A DNA stretch of 62,297 nt. Source: a bacterium (lineage in GTDB: Bacteria; Lindowbacteria; 2-12-FULL-62-27). Numbering within the stretch: the first letter of the stretch is position 1; each line of letters begins with the position of its first letter. The stretch lies in NCBI GenBank assembly GCA_016202645.1, contig JACQOF010000098.1, forward strand, positions 1 through 62,297. The letters run 5' to 3'. The notes under the pieces are model-generated. The model was given only the letters and a program-made list of their open reading frames with translations. It was not told the DNA's origin and did no database searches. Made by a program: the position numbers and the translations under genes. This document shows, piece after piece, positions 31,221 to 40,839 of this stretch.

Positions 31221-32816
31221 TTAACCCAGCGGTATTGCCTTGATCCGCCGTTTTTCAGGGTCGTATCGGAATCTCACCCAGGACATGGCCTCCTGGACCT
31301 GGTAGGTCGAGTGGCCGATCAGGATTTTGACGCCGGGGTGGACTTTGCCGCGCACGTCGAGTTCGCCGTTGGTTTTGGTTTTCATCGATTCGAGAAATGC
31401 GGTTTCCTCGTCCTGGACTTTCCGGCAGCGGTGCTGGAGGACGATCAATGTTTTGGTGAGCTTCAATAAATTGCGGCCTTCGTCCGTGAGACTCTTGGAT
31501 TGGAGCGCTTCCGCCGACAGACCCAGCCGGGAGATCGCCTGCTCGGCGTCGGCCGACGCTTTTTGCGTGACCTGTTTGCGAAGTTTCAGTTTGGCCAGGG
31601 CCGTCAGGTTCTCCGGCGTCATGCCGAGCTGAACGACCGTCGGCTCGCCGGAACCGGCGCCCAGTTCGCGGACTTCCACGCGGCGGCCGGCGTAGATTCT
31701 TCCGCCGATCACAACGCCTTTGCCCTCGCAGACCAGCACGGCTTCGCCGCCCGCCAATTCCGAGCGGATGGCATTCTGCGTTTTGACGACGCCGCCGGCC
31801 ATGACTGTCGCCTGCTCGATGAATTTGGCGTTCACGTCCCAGGCGGCTTCGATCATCGCGATTTGCGAGCCCTGCACGCCCTTGCTGATGAAAATACTGC
31901 CGTCGGTGGATTTCACGCCCGCCGCCTCGACGCCGCCCTCGATGACGATGTCCTTTTCGGCCTCGACATTCATCCCGGCCCTGACCCATCCGCGAATGAC
32001 GAGTTCTCCCGGAAAGGTCACGTGCCCGACGGAGATGTCGATGTCCTGTTTGATCTCCAGCAATTTTTCGATGTCAATAAAATTTTTGAGAATCACGACC
32101 CGGCCGGATTCTTTTGCGTAGAAAATGCCGGCGTTGGCGTCGAACGACACGCGCTCGCCCAGGTCGGCCACAACCGGCATGCCCGCCATGACGGGAATTT
32201 CCCGGCCGAGCACATCCTGACCGGGGGTTCCGGGCGACGGCGGAACCAAACGGGCGATGGCCTGATCCTTGATCACGGCGGAGATATCCAGTGAAGCGGC
32301 GGCGGTCAAATTCCGCTCCCCCTCACGGGGTGTGGAGATGAGTTCGATCCACCCGTCTTTGGAAGAAACCGCGGGGGTTCCTCTGGCGATGATCACTCCG
32401 CGCGCCGGCTCGGTCCGGCCTTGTTCGACCGCCTTCTCGATTGCGTCCTGATCGATTCCGGCGACAACGCCTTTTTCCCCGATCAGCCGCCGGACGTCCT
32501 CAACCGCGGCCGGTTTTCCGTCTCCGGCCGGAGGATCGACATCCAGCTCGGCCTGAAGACCGTCCTCCAGGATCCGCAGGCGGCAGGTTCCGTTCGCGGG
32601 CGGGAAGCCCAGAAGCTGCATGAGGCGCGGGCCAAAGCGGCGGGTCATGGCCCGGATATCGTCGACCGCGACATCGGGCGTTTCGTTTTTTGAAAACATC
32701 AGCTCCTCAAATTCCGAGTCGACGTCGAATTTTCCCCCGGCTTCCTTCATATCCTCCAGAACTTTCGCCAGTTTTTCCTCGATCTGCTCAATTTGTTTTT
32801 CCGGAATGGGCTTCAC
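31221..32816 (-). CDS. FapA (DUF342) family protein
   Basis: The 531-residue protein matches the FapA/DUF342 architecture: an N-terminal charged coiled region (1-50), an alpha-beta part, a right-handed beta-helix with hydrophobic rungs (GHVTFPGELVIRGWVRAG, ADLGERVSF, FIEQATVMAGGVVKTQNAI) and a C-terminal coiled coil plus VHPGVKILIGHSTYQV. Its start is GTG at 32816, overlapping the double-receiver stop as GTGA, so it belongs to the chemosensory operon. FapA proteins are poorly understood and are linked to flagellar placement or polymer export in some species; no flagellar gene is visible here. Confidence 0.85.
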   Translation of the reverse strand: MKPIPEKQIEQIEEKLAKVLEDMKEAGGKFDVDSEFEELMFSKNETPDVAVDDIRAMTRRFGPRLMQLLGFPPANGTCRLRILEDGLQAELDVDPPAGDGKPAAVEDVRRLIGEKGVVAGIDQDAIEKAVEQGRTEPARGVIIARGTPAVSSKDGWIELISTPREGERNLTAAASLDISAVIKDQAIARLVPPSPGTPGQDVLGREIPVMAGMPVVADLGERVSFDANAGIFYAKESGRVVILKNFIDIEKLLEIKQDIDISVGHVTFPGELVIRGWVRAGMNVEAEKDIVIEGGVEAAGVKSTDGSIFISKGVQGSQIAMIEAAWDVNAKFIEQATVMAGGVVKTQNAIRSELAGGEAVLVCEGKGVVIGGRIYAGRRVEVRELGAGSGEPTVVQLGMTPENLTALAKLKLRKQVTQKASADAEQAISRLGLSAEALQSKSLTDEGRNLLKLTKTLIVLQHRCRKVQDEETAFLESMKTKTNGELDVRGKVHPGVKILIGHSTYQVQEAMSWVRFRYDPEKRRIKAIPLG

Positions 32817-33733
32817 GGCGACGGCTCCTCTTCGACAGCGGCGCGGGCGCTCGCAAGGCCGCTACCCCGGCGCCTGCTGGGCGGCGGTTCGTCCTCCGCC
32901 GCATCGGCGGCCGCGGCATCCACGACTTCATCTTCGGGATCAACCGGAATGGCCAAAGCGGCGTCAGCGCCCAACAAGTGCCGGGCGAGTTTTCGGAGGA
33001 GATGGGGCGTTTTGAACGGTTTGACCAGATAGTCGACGGCGCCGGCGTCCATCGCCTTTTGAACGATGGCCTTGTCCGAAACGCCGGTCATCATGATCAC
33101 TTTGGGCGATTTCGACGACCCGGACTCCTTCAACCTCCGGCAAATTTCGATCCCATCGAGGCTGTGCGGCAGGTTGATGTCCAACAGCACCAGATGCGGA
33201 TCAAACTCCCGAATGATCTTGAGCGTCTGCCGGGCGTTCGCCGCGGATTCCGTTTGGTATCCCATGCTGGAGAGGATCTGGGTCATCGATTTTTGAATTT
33301 CAACCTCGTCGTCCACCACGAGGATCCGGAATGTCTGCGGAGGTTTGGTGGATGGCGTCGATCCACTCATCGCCAGCCTCACCAATTTCTGCACCAGCAC
33401 CGACATTTTGAACGGCTTGACGATGTAATCCCCCGCGCCCGCCGCCAGCGCCGCCTGCACGCTCCGCCGGTCGGCGGCCGCCGTCAGCATCAGCACGTAT
33501 GGATTTTTCGCCGCCGGATCGGCCTTGATTCTCCGGCAAAGCTCGATCCCGTCGATTTCGTCGTTCAGATGAATGTCGAGCAGAACGACATCCGGCGAAA
33601 ATTCTGCCGCGTGTCTCATGGCGTCGGCGCTTCCGGCCGCCGAGATCGCCGGATAACCGATGGTGCTCAAAATGTTTGTCAGGGACGAGCGGATTTCCTC
33701 CTCGTCGTCCACGATGAGGACGGAGAGGCTCAT
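32813..33733 (-). CDS. Double receiver-domain response regulator
   Basis: The 306-residue protein has two CheY-like receivers: residues 1-120 (VDDEEE, phospho-acceptor in VVLLDIHLND, K in DYIVKPF) and about 135-255 (VDDEVE, VLLDINLPHSLDG, DYLVKPF). An acidic, Pro/Arg-containing tail without a known domain follows. There is no DNA-binding or enzymatic output. It overlaps the hybrid kinase upstream by ATGA and FapA downstream by GTGA, so it is likely a phosphate relay or sink, or a protein-interaction output of this chemosensory cluster. Confidence 0.88.
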   Translation of the reverse strand: MSLSVLIVDDEEEIRSSLTNILSTIGYPAISAAGSADAMRHAAEFSPDVVLLDIHLNDEIDGIELCRRIKADPAAKNPYVLMLTAAADRRSVQAALAAGAGDYIVKPFKMSVLVQKLVRLAMSGSTPSTKPPQTFRILVVDDEVEIQKSMTQILSSMGYQTESAANARQTLKIIREFDPHLVLLDINLPHSLDGIEICRRLKESGSSKSPKVIMMTGVSDKAIVQKAMDAGAVDYLVKPFKTPHLLRKLARHLLGADAALAIPVDPEDEVVDAAAADAAEDEPPPSRRRGSGLASARAAVEEEPSP

Positions 33734-35283
33734 GTATCCAGCGCCTCGCGTATTTTTTTAGCCAGTGTTTCCATCCGAACGGGTTTTTGAAGGAAGTTGA
33801 CGTTTTTGGCCAGAAGTCCCCGGTCGTCGATGGCGCCTTCCGTATATCCGGACATGAAGACAACCCGGGCACCGGGCGAGACGGCCGACAGCCGTTCGGA
33901 AAGTTCCCTGCCGCCCATTTGCGGCATGATGACGTCGGTGAGGAGAAGATCGATTTCCTCCCCGGCCTCCAGGCGCTTTCGAGCTTCCAGGAGCGCCTCT
34001 TCTCCATTCATCGCCTCAAACACCCGATACCCCAGCGACCGCAAAATGCCGGTGATGCTGGCGCGGACGAACGGCTCGTCTTCGGCCACAAGTATGGTTT
34101 CGGTTCCCCGCAAAACCGTTTCGGATTTTGCGGGCTTCGCCGCCTCTTCCGCAGCGCCTTCCGTCCGCGGAAAATATATTTTGAACGTGGTGCCCGACCC
34201 CGGTTCGCTGTACACTTCTATGCTTCCGTTGTTTTGTTTCACGATGCCGTAGCAGGTCGACAATCCCAACCCGGTGCCCCGGCCTTTTTCCTTGGTGGTA
34301 AAAAACGGTTCAAAGATGCGCGCCTGAATTTCCCGGGTCATGCCCATCCCGGTGTCGCTGACGGAGAGGCGCACGTGGGAGCCGGTCACAGAATAGGGAT
34401 GGTCCTGCTGATATTCCCCGTCCAGTTCCACATTGGCCGTTTCGATCGTCAGCCGGCCGCCTGTCGGCATGGCGTCGCCGGCGTTGACCACGAGATTGAC
34501 GATGACCTGTTCGAGCTGGCCCGGGTCGAGGAAAACGGGTCCAAGCGGTTCGGCGAGGCGGCATCGAAGTTCGATGTGTTCACCGATCACGCGTCGGAGC
34601 ATTTTTTCAAGTTCCCGGATTTGCCGGTTCAAATCCAGGACCCGGGGTTCGGCGATCTGCCGTTTGGAGAACGCGAGGAGCTGGCGGTTGAGGGCCGCGG
34701 CGCGCTCGGCCACCGTCTGGATATCGTCCAAGTGCGGCCGGATGGGATGGTTGTTCGGCAGTTCAAGCAACGCCAAATCCGAAAAGGACATGATGGCCAT
34801 CAGGAGATTGTTGAAATCGTGGGCGACGCCGCCGGCCAGCCTCCCGAGCGCGTCCATTTTCTGCGCGGCGAGAAACTGCCGTTCGAGCTGTCTTCGGCTC
34901 TCGAGATTTTTTCGCTCCTCGATCGCGCGGGCGATCGCCGGCGCCAGCCGGTGCATGCGGTCCTTGAGGACGTAGTCGGTCGCGCCCTGTTTGAGGGTCT
35001 CCACCGCGTCCTCTTCTCCGAGCGTTCCCGTGACGAAAATGAAAGGCGTCTCCGGGCATTTTTCGTTTCGAAAGGCCAATGCCGCCGGGCCGTCGAATTC
35101 CGGCACATGATAGTCCGACAGAATCAAATCCGGTTTGTGCGTGTCGAGCGCGTCAATATAATCTTCCGCCGTTTTGACGAATTTCACGGCGAAGGCAAAT
35201 CCGTTGCGCCGAAGCTCCAACCGCACGAGGGCGGCCGCGGCGTCATCGTCCTCCAGATGCAAAATCCGAATCGGTTCAGGCAT
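33730..35283 (-). CDS. Hybrid histidine kinase (REC-HisKA-HATPase-REC)
   Basis: The 517-residue cytoplasmic kinase begins with a receiver (LEDDDAAAALV, LILSDYHVPEFDG) and continues with a HisKA of the VAHDFNNLL type (phospho-His about 160), HATPase (VIVNLVVNAGDAM, SDTGMGM, GRGTGLGLSTCYGIV) and a C-terminal receiver (VAEDEPFVRA, LLLTDVIMPQMGG). No sensor or membrane part, so it should take its signal from other proteins of the operon. AAGGAGGA lies six bases before the ATG. It ends overlapping the double-receiver gene. Confidence 0.9.
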   Translation of the reverse strand: MPEPIRILHLEDDDAAAALVRLELRRNGFAFAVKFVKTAEDYIDALDTHKPDLILSDYHVPEFDGPAALAFRNEKCPETPFIFVTGTLGEEDAVETLKQGATDYVLKDRMHRLAPAIARAIEERKNLESRRQLERQFLAAQKMDALGRLAGGVAHDFNNLLMAIMSFSDLALLELPNNHPIRPHLDDIQTVAERAAALNRQLLAFSKRQIAEPRVLDLNRQIRELEKMLRRVIGEHIELRCRLAEPLGPVFLDPGQLEQVIVNLVVNAGDAMPTGGRLTIETANVELDGEYQQDHPYSVTGSHVRLSVSDTGMGMTREIQARIFEPFFTTKEKGRGTGLGLSTCYGIVKQNNGSIEVYSEPGSGTTFKIYFPRTEGAAEEAAKPAKSETVLRGTETILVAEDEPFVRASITGILRSLGYRVFEAMNGEEALLEARKRLEAGEEIDLLLTDVIMPQMGGRELSERLSAVSPGARVVFMSGYTEGAIDDRGLLAKNVNFLQKPVRMETLAKKIREALDT

Positions 35284-35303
35284 GGGGTATTCCTCCTTTG
35301 GAA

Positions 35304-37682
35304 TTATCCAACCGCAACCTTCCGCACATACGATTCAATCGCCTGTTTCATTTGCCGCGCGGCGGATTTGAGTTCAACCACCAATCTCTCCGCGCGGTCG
35401 AGGTGTTTCTCACGGGCGCATCGTTCGAGTTCCACCGCCAGTTCGTAGGGCCGTTTTTGGGTGAAATAGGAAAGCGTTCCCTTGATTTTGTGCGCCGCGC
35501 TTTCGATGGCCCCGGCGTCTCCCGTCCGGAACGCCGCCTCCAGTTCGGAGACATGGCCCGGCACGTACTTCAGAAAAATCTCGGCGGCTTCCTTGAATAT
35601 TTGCGGATCGTCACCCATTTGCCGGAAGGCCTCCTCAAGTTCGTCCTCCCAGCGGACAACGGACATCCGTTCGATTTTCGCCAGAAACTCCGCCGCCCGG
35701 ATCGGCTTGGACATGTAGTCGTCCATTCCGGCGGCCAGACAGCGTTCGCGGTCGCCTTTCATGGCCTGCGCGGTCAACGCCACGATGGGAACATGAACGC
35801 CTGTTGTTTTTTCAATTTGCCGGATGGCGGCGGCGGTCTGATAGCCGTCCATGCCGGGCATCTGAACGTCCATCAAGACGAGATCGCAGGGCTCTTTTGA
35901 ATAGATCTCGACCGCCTCCATGCCGGTCGATACGACCTGCGCGGTGTGGCCGCGTTTGGTCAGAATTTTAATGACCAACTGCTGGTTCACCGGATTGTCC
36001 TCCGCGACCAGGATTCGAAGCGGCCGGGGAGCGGGGCCGAGGGCCGCCGGCGCGGAGAGATCTACCGGCATGGAAGATTCCGGCGCCGCCGCGGTCGATT
36101 TCTTAAACCGCGCGGTAAACCGGAACGTGCTCCCCCGGCCCGGCTCGCTCTCGACGCCGAGACTGCCGCCCATGAGCCCGACCAGCCGCGTGCAGATGGC
36201 CAGGCCCAGGCCCGTGCCTTCATAGCCGCGGCCGGGAGCATGGATCTGGGTGAACGCGTCGAAAATGACTTTCTGTTTGTCGGGCGGAATGCCGACGCCG
36301 GTGTCCCTGACCTCAAAGCGAAGGACTATTTCCCGTTCCGATTCCGTGTCGATCCCGGCGTCCAGAAACACTTCGCCGCGCCCGGTGAATTTGACGGCGT
36401 TGCCGACGAGGTTCGTGACGATCTGGCGAAGCCTCGATGGATCGCCCGCGAGCCGGGGCGGAATTTCCGGCGCGACGCGGCTCCGGAGGTCAATGTTTTT
36501 TGACCTTGCCCGCACGGACAGAGTCTTGAGGGTCGCCCCCACCAGTTCGCGCGGATCAAACTCCAGCTCGTCCAGCTCGAGCTTGCCGGCCTCGATCTTG
36601 GAAAAATCGAGAATGTCGTTGATGAGATGAAGAAGGGACTCTGCCGAGCCTTTGACCGTGCGGGCGTAATCCTCCTGCTCGGGCGAGAGCGGCGTATCGA
36701 GGAGGAGGTCGGTCATCCCGATGACGGCGTTCATGGGCGTGCGAATTTCATGGCTCATGTTGGCCAGAAACCCGCTCTTGGCGCGGTCCGCCTGCTCGGC
36801 CGCGTCTTTTTCCGACTTGGATCGGATGGCCTCGAGTTCCTTGCCGCGGAGTTCCTCGAGGATGCGGCGGTTTTCGTCCTGATAGAATTTCCGGCGAAGA
36901 AGCGCCCGGATGCGGCCCTTGAGGACGGCCAGGTCGTTTGACTTGCCGACGAAATCGTCCGCGCCGGCATCCAGGGCGCGGGTCAGATCCTCTTTGGATT
37001 CGTGGGCGGTGAGCATCAGCATGACGAATGGATTGGTCATGGTCCGGCGGATTTCGGAAAGTTGCCGGCAAACTTCAATGCCGTCCACATCCGGCATCAT
37101 GAGATCGACGATCACGCAGTCGAAGGAGTCTTTCACAAACCGTTCCAGCCCGTCCCGGCCGCCGCCGGCTTTCTCCACAGCGAATCCCTCCCCCTCCAGC
37201 TCCGCGGCCAGGTATTCGAGATAGGTGCGGCTGTCGTCAATGGCCAGGATTTTGGCCTTGCGAAACGGCGACTCGGCCGTCCCCGGAATGGCCGGATGCG
37301 TCCGGGATTTTCGCAGGAGGTTTCGGACGCGGATCAGCAGAATCTCCTCGTCCGCCGACTTGGAAATATAATCATCCGCGCCGCTTTCCAGCCCGTGCAG
37401 TTCGGCGGCGCCGCTTTCCTCGGCGGTCAGCATCAAAATCGGAATATTGCGCGTGTTGATGTTCATCTTGATCCGCCGGCAGAGTTCGTCCCCGCGCATG
37501 CCGGGCAGAAAATAATCGAGGAGAATCAAATTGGGCGCGAGGCGCGTCAATTCTTCCAGCGCCTTTTCCGACGTCGGCGCCCACACCGGCTCCCAGCCCT
37601 CCTGCTCCAGGATCGCGCTCATTTTGAAAGCCTGGGTTTTGGAATCCTCGACGACAAGGATTCGCGGACGCGGGTCGGTCAT
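35304..37682 (-). CDS. Hybrid histidine kinase (REC-REC-HisKA-HATPase-REC-HPt)
   Basis: The 792-residue cytoplasmic phosphorelay protein has two N-terminal receivers (VVEDSKTQAF with LLDYFLPGMRG; AIDDSRTYL with VIVDLMMPDVDG), HisKA (NMSHEIRTPMNAVIG), HATPase (IVTNLVGNAVKFTG, DTGVGIPPDKQ, GTGLGLAICTRLV), a third receiver (VAEDNPVNQQL, LVLMDVQMPGMDG) and a C-terminal HPt with the phospho-His in ESAAHKIKGTLSYF. I start at the ATG at 37682, which overlaps the cheB stop by ATGA. The HPt lets it feed phosphate to the receivers of neighbouring proteins. Confidence 0.9.
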   Translation of the reverse strand: MTDPRPRILVVEDSKTQAFKMSAILEQEGWEPVWAPTSEKALEELTRLAPNLILLDYFLPGMRGDELCRRIKMNINTRNIPILMLTAEESGAAELHGLESGADDYISKSADEEILLIRVRNLLRKSRTHPAIPGTAESPFRKAKILAIDDSRTYLEYLAAELEGEGFAVEKAGGGRDGLERFVKDSFDCVIVDLMMPDVDGIEVCRQLSEIRRTMTNPFVMLMLTAHESKEDLTRALDAGADDFVGKSNDLAVLKGRIRALLRRKFYQDENRRILEELRGKELEAIRSKSEKDAAEQADRAKSGFLANMSHEIRTPMNAVIGMTDLLLDTPLSPEQEDYARTVKGSAESLLHLINDILDFSKIEAGKLELDELEFDPRELVGATLKTLSVRARSKNIDLRSRVAPEIPPRLAGDPSRLRQIVTNLVGNAVKFTGRGEVFLDAGIDTESEREIVLRFEVRDTGVGIPPDKQKVIFDAFTQIHAPGRGYEGTGLGLAICTRLVGLMGGSLGVESEPGRGSTFRFTARFKKSTAAAPESSMPVDLSAPAALGPAPRPLRILVAEDNPVNQQLVIKILTKRGHTAQVVSTGMEAVEIYSKEPCDLVLMDVQMPGMDGYQTAAAIRQIEKTTGVHVPIVALTAQAMKGDRERCLAAGMDDYMSKPIRAAEFLAKIERMSVVRWEDELEEAFRQMGDDPQIFKEAAEIFLKYVPGHVSELEAAFRTGDAGAIESAAHKIKGTLSYFTQKRPYELAVELERCAREKHLDRAERLVVELKSAARQMKQAIESYVRKVAVG

Positions 37683-38749
37683 GATTTCGGCATGGCCTGC
37701 GCCGCCAGGGACCCCAGCCACGCGGCGATCTGCGCGGGGTCCATCCGCATCTGCGCCGCGCCGCGCTTGACGGCCTCGCCCGGCATTCCCCAGATCAGGG
37801 ACGAGGCCTCATCCTGCGCGGCGGTCCGGGCGCCTTTTTGGAACATGAGTTTCAGTCCCTCGGCGCCGTCGTCTCCCATGCCGGTGAGGACGACGCCGGC
37901 GGCGCGATTGCCGCAGGATTCGGCCAGCGACGACAGCAGGCGGTTGCCCGACGGCACATGCAGATCCCGGGGGTCCGGCGGTTCCAGGGAGATGCGGCCC
38001 TTCCGGCCCAGCGTCAGGTGCCGGCCGTTCGGCCCAAAAAATATTCCCGGGCCGATGGATGTTCCATTCGCGACCAGCGAAACCGGCAGGGCCGTTTTCT
38101 GGGACAGCCAGTTCACAAAGCCTTCCTCGAATCCCGCCGAAATATGCTGAACGACCAGGATGGGAATCGAATAATCCGCGGGCAGGGCCGATAGAATTTC
38201 CGTCAGGACCGGCGGGCCGCCGGTGGACGCGACCATGCCGACCACGTCGACCTGACCCGGAACGGCCGGGGACGACGGCAGGCGCGGCGGCGGAGCGGAC
38301 GCCTCTCGAACGGAACCCGGCGCGGGAAGACGGCGCCGGAGAATTTTCATGGTCGAATAGGCTCGGATGGTCCGCCGAAGTTCCCCGCCCATTTTTTTGA
38401 GATGGATCAGGGTCGCCCCGTCGGGTTTTTCGATGGCGGTCACCGCGCCGGCTTCGAGGCATTCGAACGCCAGATCGATCTGATTTTTTTGCAGAGTCGC
38501 CGAAACGACGATGATCGGCACGCCCACTTCCTTCAAAATCGCCCGGATCATCCTCAGGCCGTTCAGTTCCGGCATCCAGACGTCGGTCACCACCACGTCG
38601 GGCTGGAGCGCGAGGGTTTTTTCAAGTCCCTCGCGGCCGTTCCGGCCTTCGGCCACAACCTGGATGTCGCCGTCCTCCTCCATCACCCGCCGCAGCACCT
38701 CGCGCTGGGTGACGGAATCCTCGACGAGAACGACGCGAATCGCCGTCAT
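37679..38749 (-). CDS. cheB: Chemotaxis methylesterase CheB
   Basis: The 356-residue protein removes methyl groups from the chemoreceptor. A receiver domain (VLVEDS, D56 in VVVTDVWMPEL, K in IEKPDG) is joined by a Pro-rich linker to the esterase with its triad: Ser in VASTGGPP, His in VVQHISAGF and Asp in TGMGDDGAEG. It overlaps cheA (upstream) and the hybrid kinase (downstream) by four bases each. It corresponds to WspF in Wsp-type systems, where it resets the receptor. Confidence 0.93.
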   Translation of the reverse strand: MTAIRVVLVEDSVTQREVLRRVMEEDGDIQVVAEGRNGREGLEKTLALQPDVVVTDVWMPELNGLRMIRAILKEVGVPIIVVSATLQKNQIDLAFECLEAGAVTAIEKPDGATLIHLKKMGGELRRTIRAYSTMKILRRRLPAPGSVREASAPPPRLPSSPAVPGQVDVVGMVASTGGPPVLTEILSALPADYSIPILVVQHISAGFEEGFVNWLSQKTALPVSLVANGTSIGPGIFFGPNGRHLTLGRKGRISLEPPDPRDLHVPSGNRLLSSLAESCGNRAAGVVLTGMGDDGAEGLKLMFQKGARTAAQDEASSLIWGMPGEAVKRGAAQMRMDPAQIAAWLGSLAAQAMPKS

Positions 38750-40839
38750 AGGAATCTTCGGACGGTTTCGATCAAGTCCGATTCCTCGAATGTGCTTTTG
38801 ACCACGTAGGCGTCCGCGCCGGCCTCCAATCCGGCGCGCCGGTCGGCTTCGCTTTCCCGGCCGGTCACGAGGACCACCGGCACGCGGCCGCCGCTTTCCG
38901 ATTTAACGGCGCGCGTGAACGCAAAGCCGTCCATCCGCGGCATCTGGATGTCGGTCACCACGACGTCGGCGCCCTGCTGAACATACCGGGCGCGGCCCTC
39001 GACGCCGTCCGAGGCCAGGACGACGTCAAATCCGGCGGCGGAAAAGAGGCCTCGCAGAACCGACCGCGTGGTCGGCGAATCGTCGACGACGAGAATTCTC
39101 GGGCGGACGGAAACTTTGGCCGGCTCCGCGGCGGGCGTGAATTTTTTTCCCAGCGCGCTCTCGCCAAGTTCCGCGGGATTCAAGATGAGCAGGATCGACC
39201 CGTCCGGGCGGACGGCCGCGCCGGCGATGTTCGGCACATGACCCATCGGAAACCCCAGATCCCGGATCAGCATTTCCGTCTCTTCGATGACTTCGTCCGC
39301 CAAAATACCCGCGCGGTGCGCGCCGACTTCCAAAATTACGCACACCCCGGCCGACGTCCTGGACCGTTCAGGAATTCCCAGCGCCGAATCCAAAGCCACC
39401 AGCGGAATCGGGCCGCGAGGCGCCGCAAACACCGGGCGGCCCGCGAGCAGGCGGACGTCGCCGGTTCGGACGCGTTCCGTGTGAAGGACGGACGCGGTCG
39501 GCAGGCCGTAGAAACCCGACGCGCCGCGGACGATCATGATCCGCATGATTTGAAGATGGACCGGCAGGGTCAACTCAAAGACGGTTCCGGCGGGCCCGCT
39601 CTCAATCACGCGGACATCTCCCTGCACCGCCCGCAGGCGCGTGCGGACAATCTCCAATCCGGCGCCGCGGCCCGACAACGCGTCCGTGTTTTTCGCGGTG
39701 GTGATCCCGCCCTGAAAGAGACACTCCATCAAACTTTCGTCGGACATCGCCCGCGTCTCATCCGGCGTTTGGCGCAGGCGGGCGGTCACGATCGGCCGGA
39801 GGCGCGCCAGGTCGACGCCGGCGCCGTCGTCCTTGACGCGAATCCGAACCCGATTCCCAAGCCGGCGCGCGTCGATCGTCACGGATCCCTCCGGCGGTTT
39901 TCCGGCGGCGGCGCGGCCCGGCGGAGGTTCAATCCCGTGTGCCGCGGCGTTTCGGAGCAGATGCAGGAGCGGTTCCTGAACGGCGTCGATCACGGCGCGA
40001 TCCAGCGTCACCTCCCCGCCCGACATCGTGAACCCGATTTTTTTCCCGGTTTCATTGGCGGCGTCCCGGCACGCGCGTTCCAAAAACAGGGACAAGGTCG
40101 AAAGCGGCACCAGCCGGGCGCGGCGGACTTCATCGTCCAGTTGATCCAACAGGAGTTCCTCTTCCGAATACCTCGACCCGGCGGTCGACCGCATCATGCT
40201 CAAACTTTCCGCGGCGGCCCGAATGGCAAGCCGCGCTTCCTGAACGGACGGCAGGACCTCGCCGGGCGGCGCCTGATTTTTCTGCCGCAGTCGGGTTTCC
40301 AGCCGCCCCAGATCTCCGTGGGCGTGCCCCAGCACATCCAGAACGCGCCGGACCTCCTCGCCAACCTTTTCGCCCGCCTTGTGCGATATCTCAACGCTTC
40401 CGAGAAGCCCGATCATCCGATCCAGCCGGCCGGAATCGATGCGAAGCCCCGCAATGGGAGCCTCCGACCGGGGACCGGCCGGAGACGGAACACCGCCGGG
40501 GATGTCGGATGCGTCTTTCGGCCGGGTCAACTCTGAAACCTCCCGGCGGATTCCGTCGAGCCTGGCAAGCGCGTCCTGAACGACCTGGGAGGAAAGCGGC
40601 CGGGCGCCGCCGCGAAAAGGATTGAGCAACTCTTCCAAATCGTGCGCGGTTCGCTGAATCTCCGTTGACCCCACCGCCCGCGCCGCGCCTTTCAAGGTGT
40701 GCGCCCTGCGGAAACACTCGTCAATCGATGTTGCCGGATCCTCGTGCCCGGCCTCGATGGCCAGCAAGAGCCGCTCGAGCGCGTCGAGATGTTCCGCCGC
40801 TTCTTCGCGGAAAATGGCGGCAAGCCTGGGATCGTTCAC
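38746..40839 (-). CDS. cheA: Chemotaxis histidine kinase CheA with C-terminal receiver
   Basis: The 697-residue kinase starts with an HPt domain (H47 in [14 protein letters not shown]), followed by a dimerisation helix pair, the ATPase domain ([42 protein letters not shown]), a CheW-like domain and a C-terminal receiver ([24 protein letters not shown]). The CheA-REC fusion matches WspE and FrzE. It overlaps the receptor gene upstream and cheB downstream by ATGA. The fused receiver may act as the phosphate sink or as relay to the hybrid kinases. Confidence 0.93.
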   Translation of the reverse strand: MNDPRLAAIFREEAAEHLDALERLLLAIEAGHEDPATSIDECFRRAHTLKGAARAVGSTEIQRTAHDLEELLNPFRGGARPLSSQVVQDALARLDGIRREVSELTRPKDASDIPGGVPSPAGPRSEAPIAGLRIDSGRLDRMIGLLGSVEISHKAGEKVGEEVRRVLDVLGHAHGDLGRLETRLRQKNQAPPGEVLPSVQEARLAIRAAAESLSMMRSTAGSRYSEEELLLDQLDDEVRRARLVPLSTLSLFLERACRDAANETGKKIGFTMSGGEVTLDRAVIDAVQEPLLHLLRNAAAHGIEPPPGRAAAGKPPEGSVTIDARRLGNRVRIRVKDDGAGVDLARLRPIVTARLRQTPDETRAMSDESLMECLFQGGITTAKNTDALSGRGAGLEIVRTRLRAVQGDVRVIESGPAGTVFELTLPVHLQIMRIMIVRGASGFYGLPTASVLHTERVRTGDVRLLAGRPVFAAPRGPIPLVALDSALGIPERSRTSAGVCVILEVGAHRAGILADEVIEETEMLIRDLGFPMGHVPNIAGAAVRPDGSILLILNPAELGESALGKKFTPAAEPAKVSVRPRILVVDDSPTTRSVLRGLFSAAGFDVVLASDGVEGRARYVQQGADVVVTDIQMPRMDGFAFTRAVKSESGGRVPVVLVTGRESEADRRAGLEAGADAYVVKSTFEESDLIETVRRFL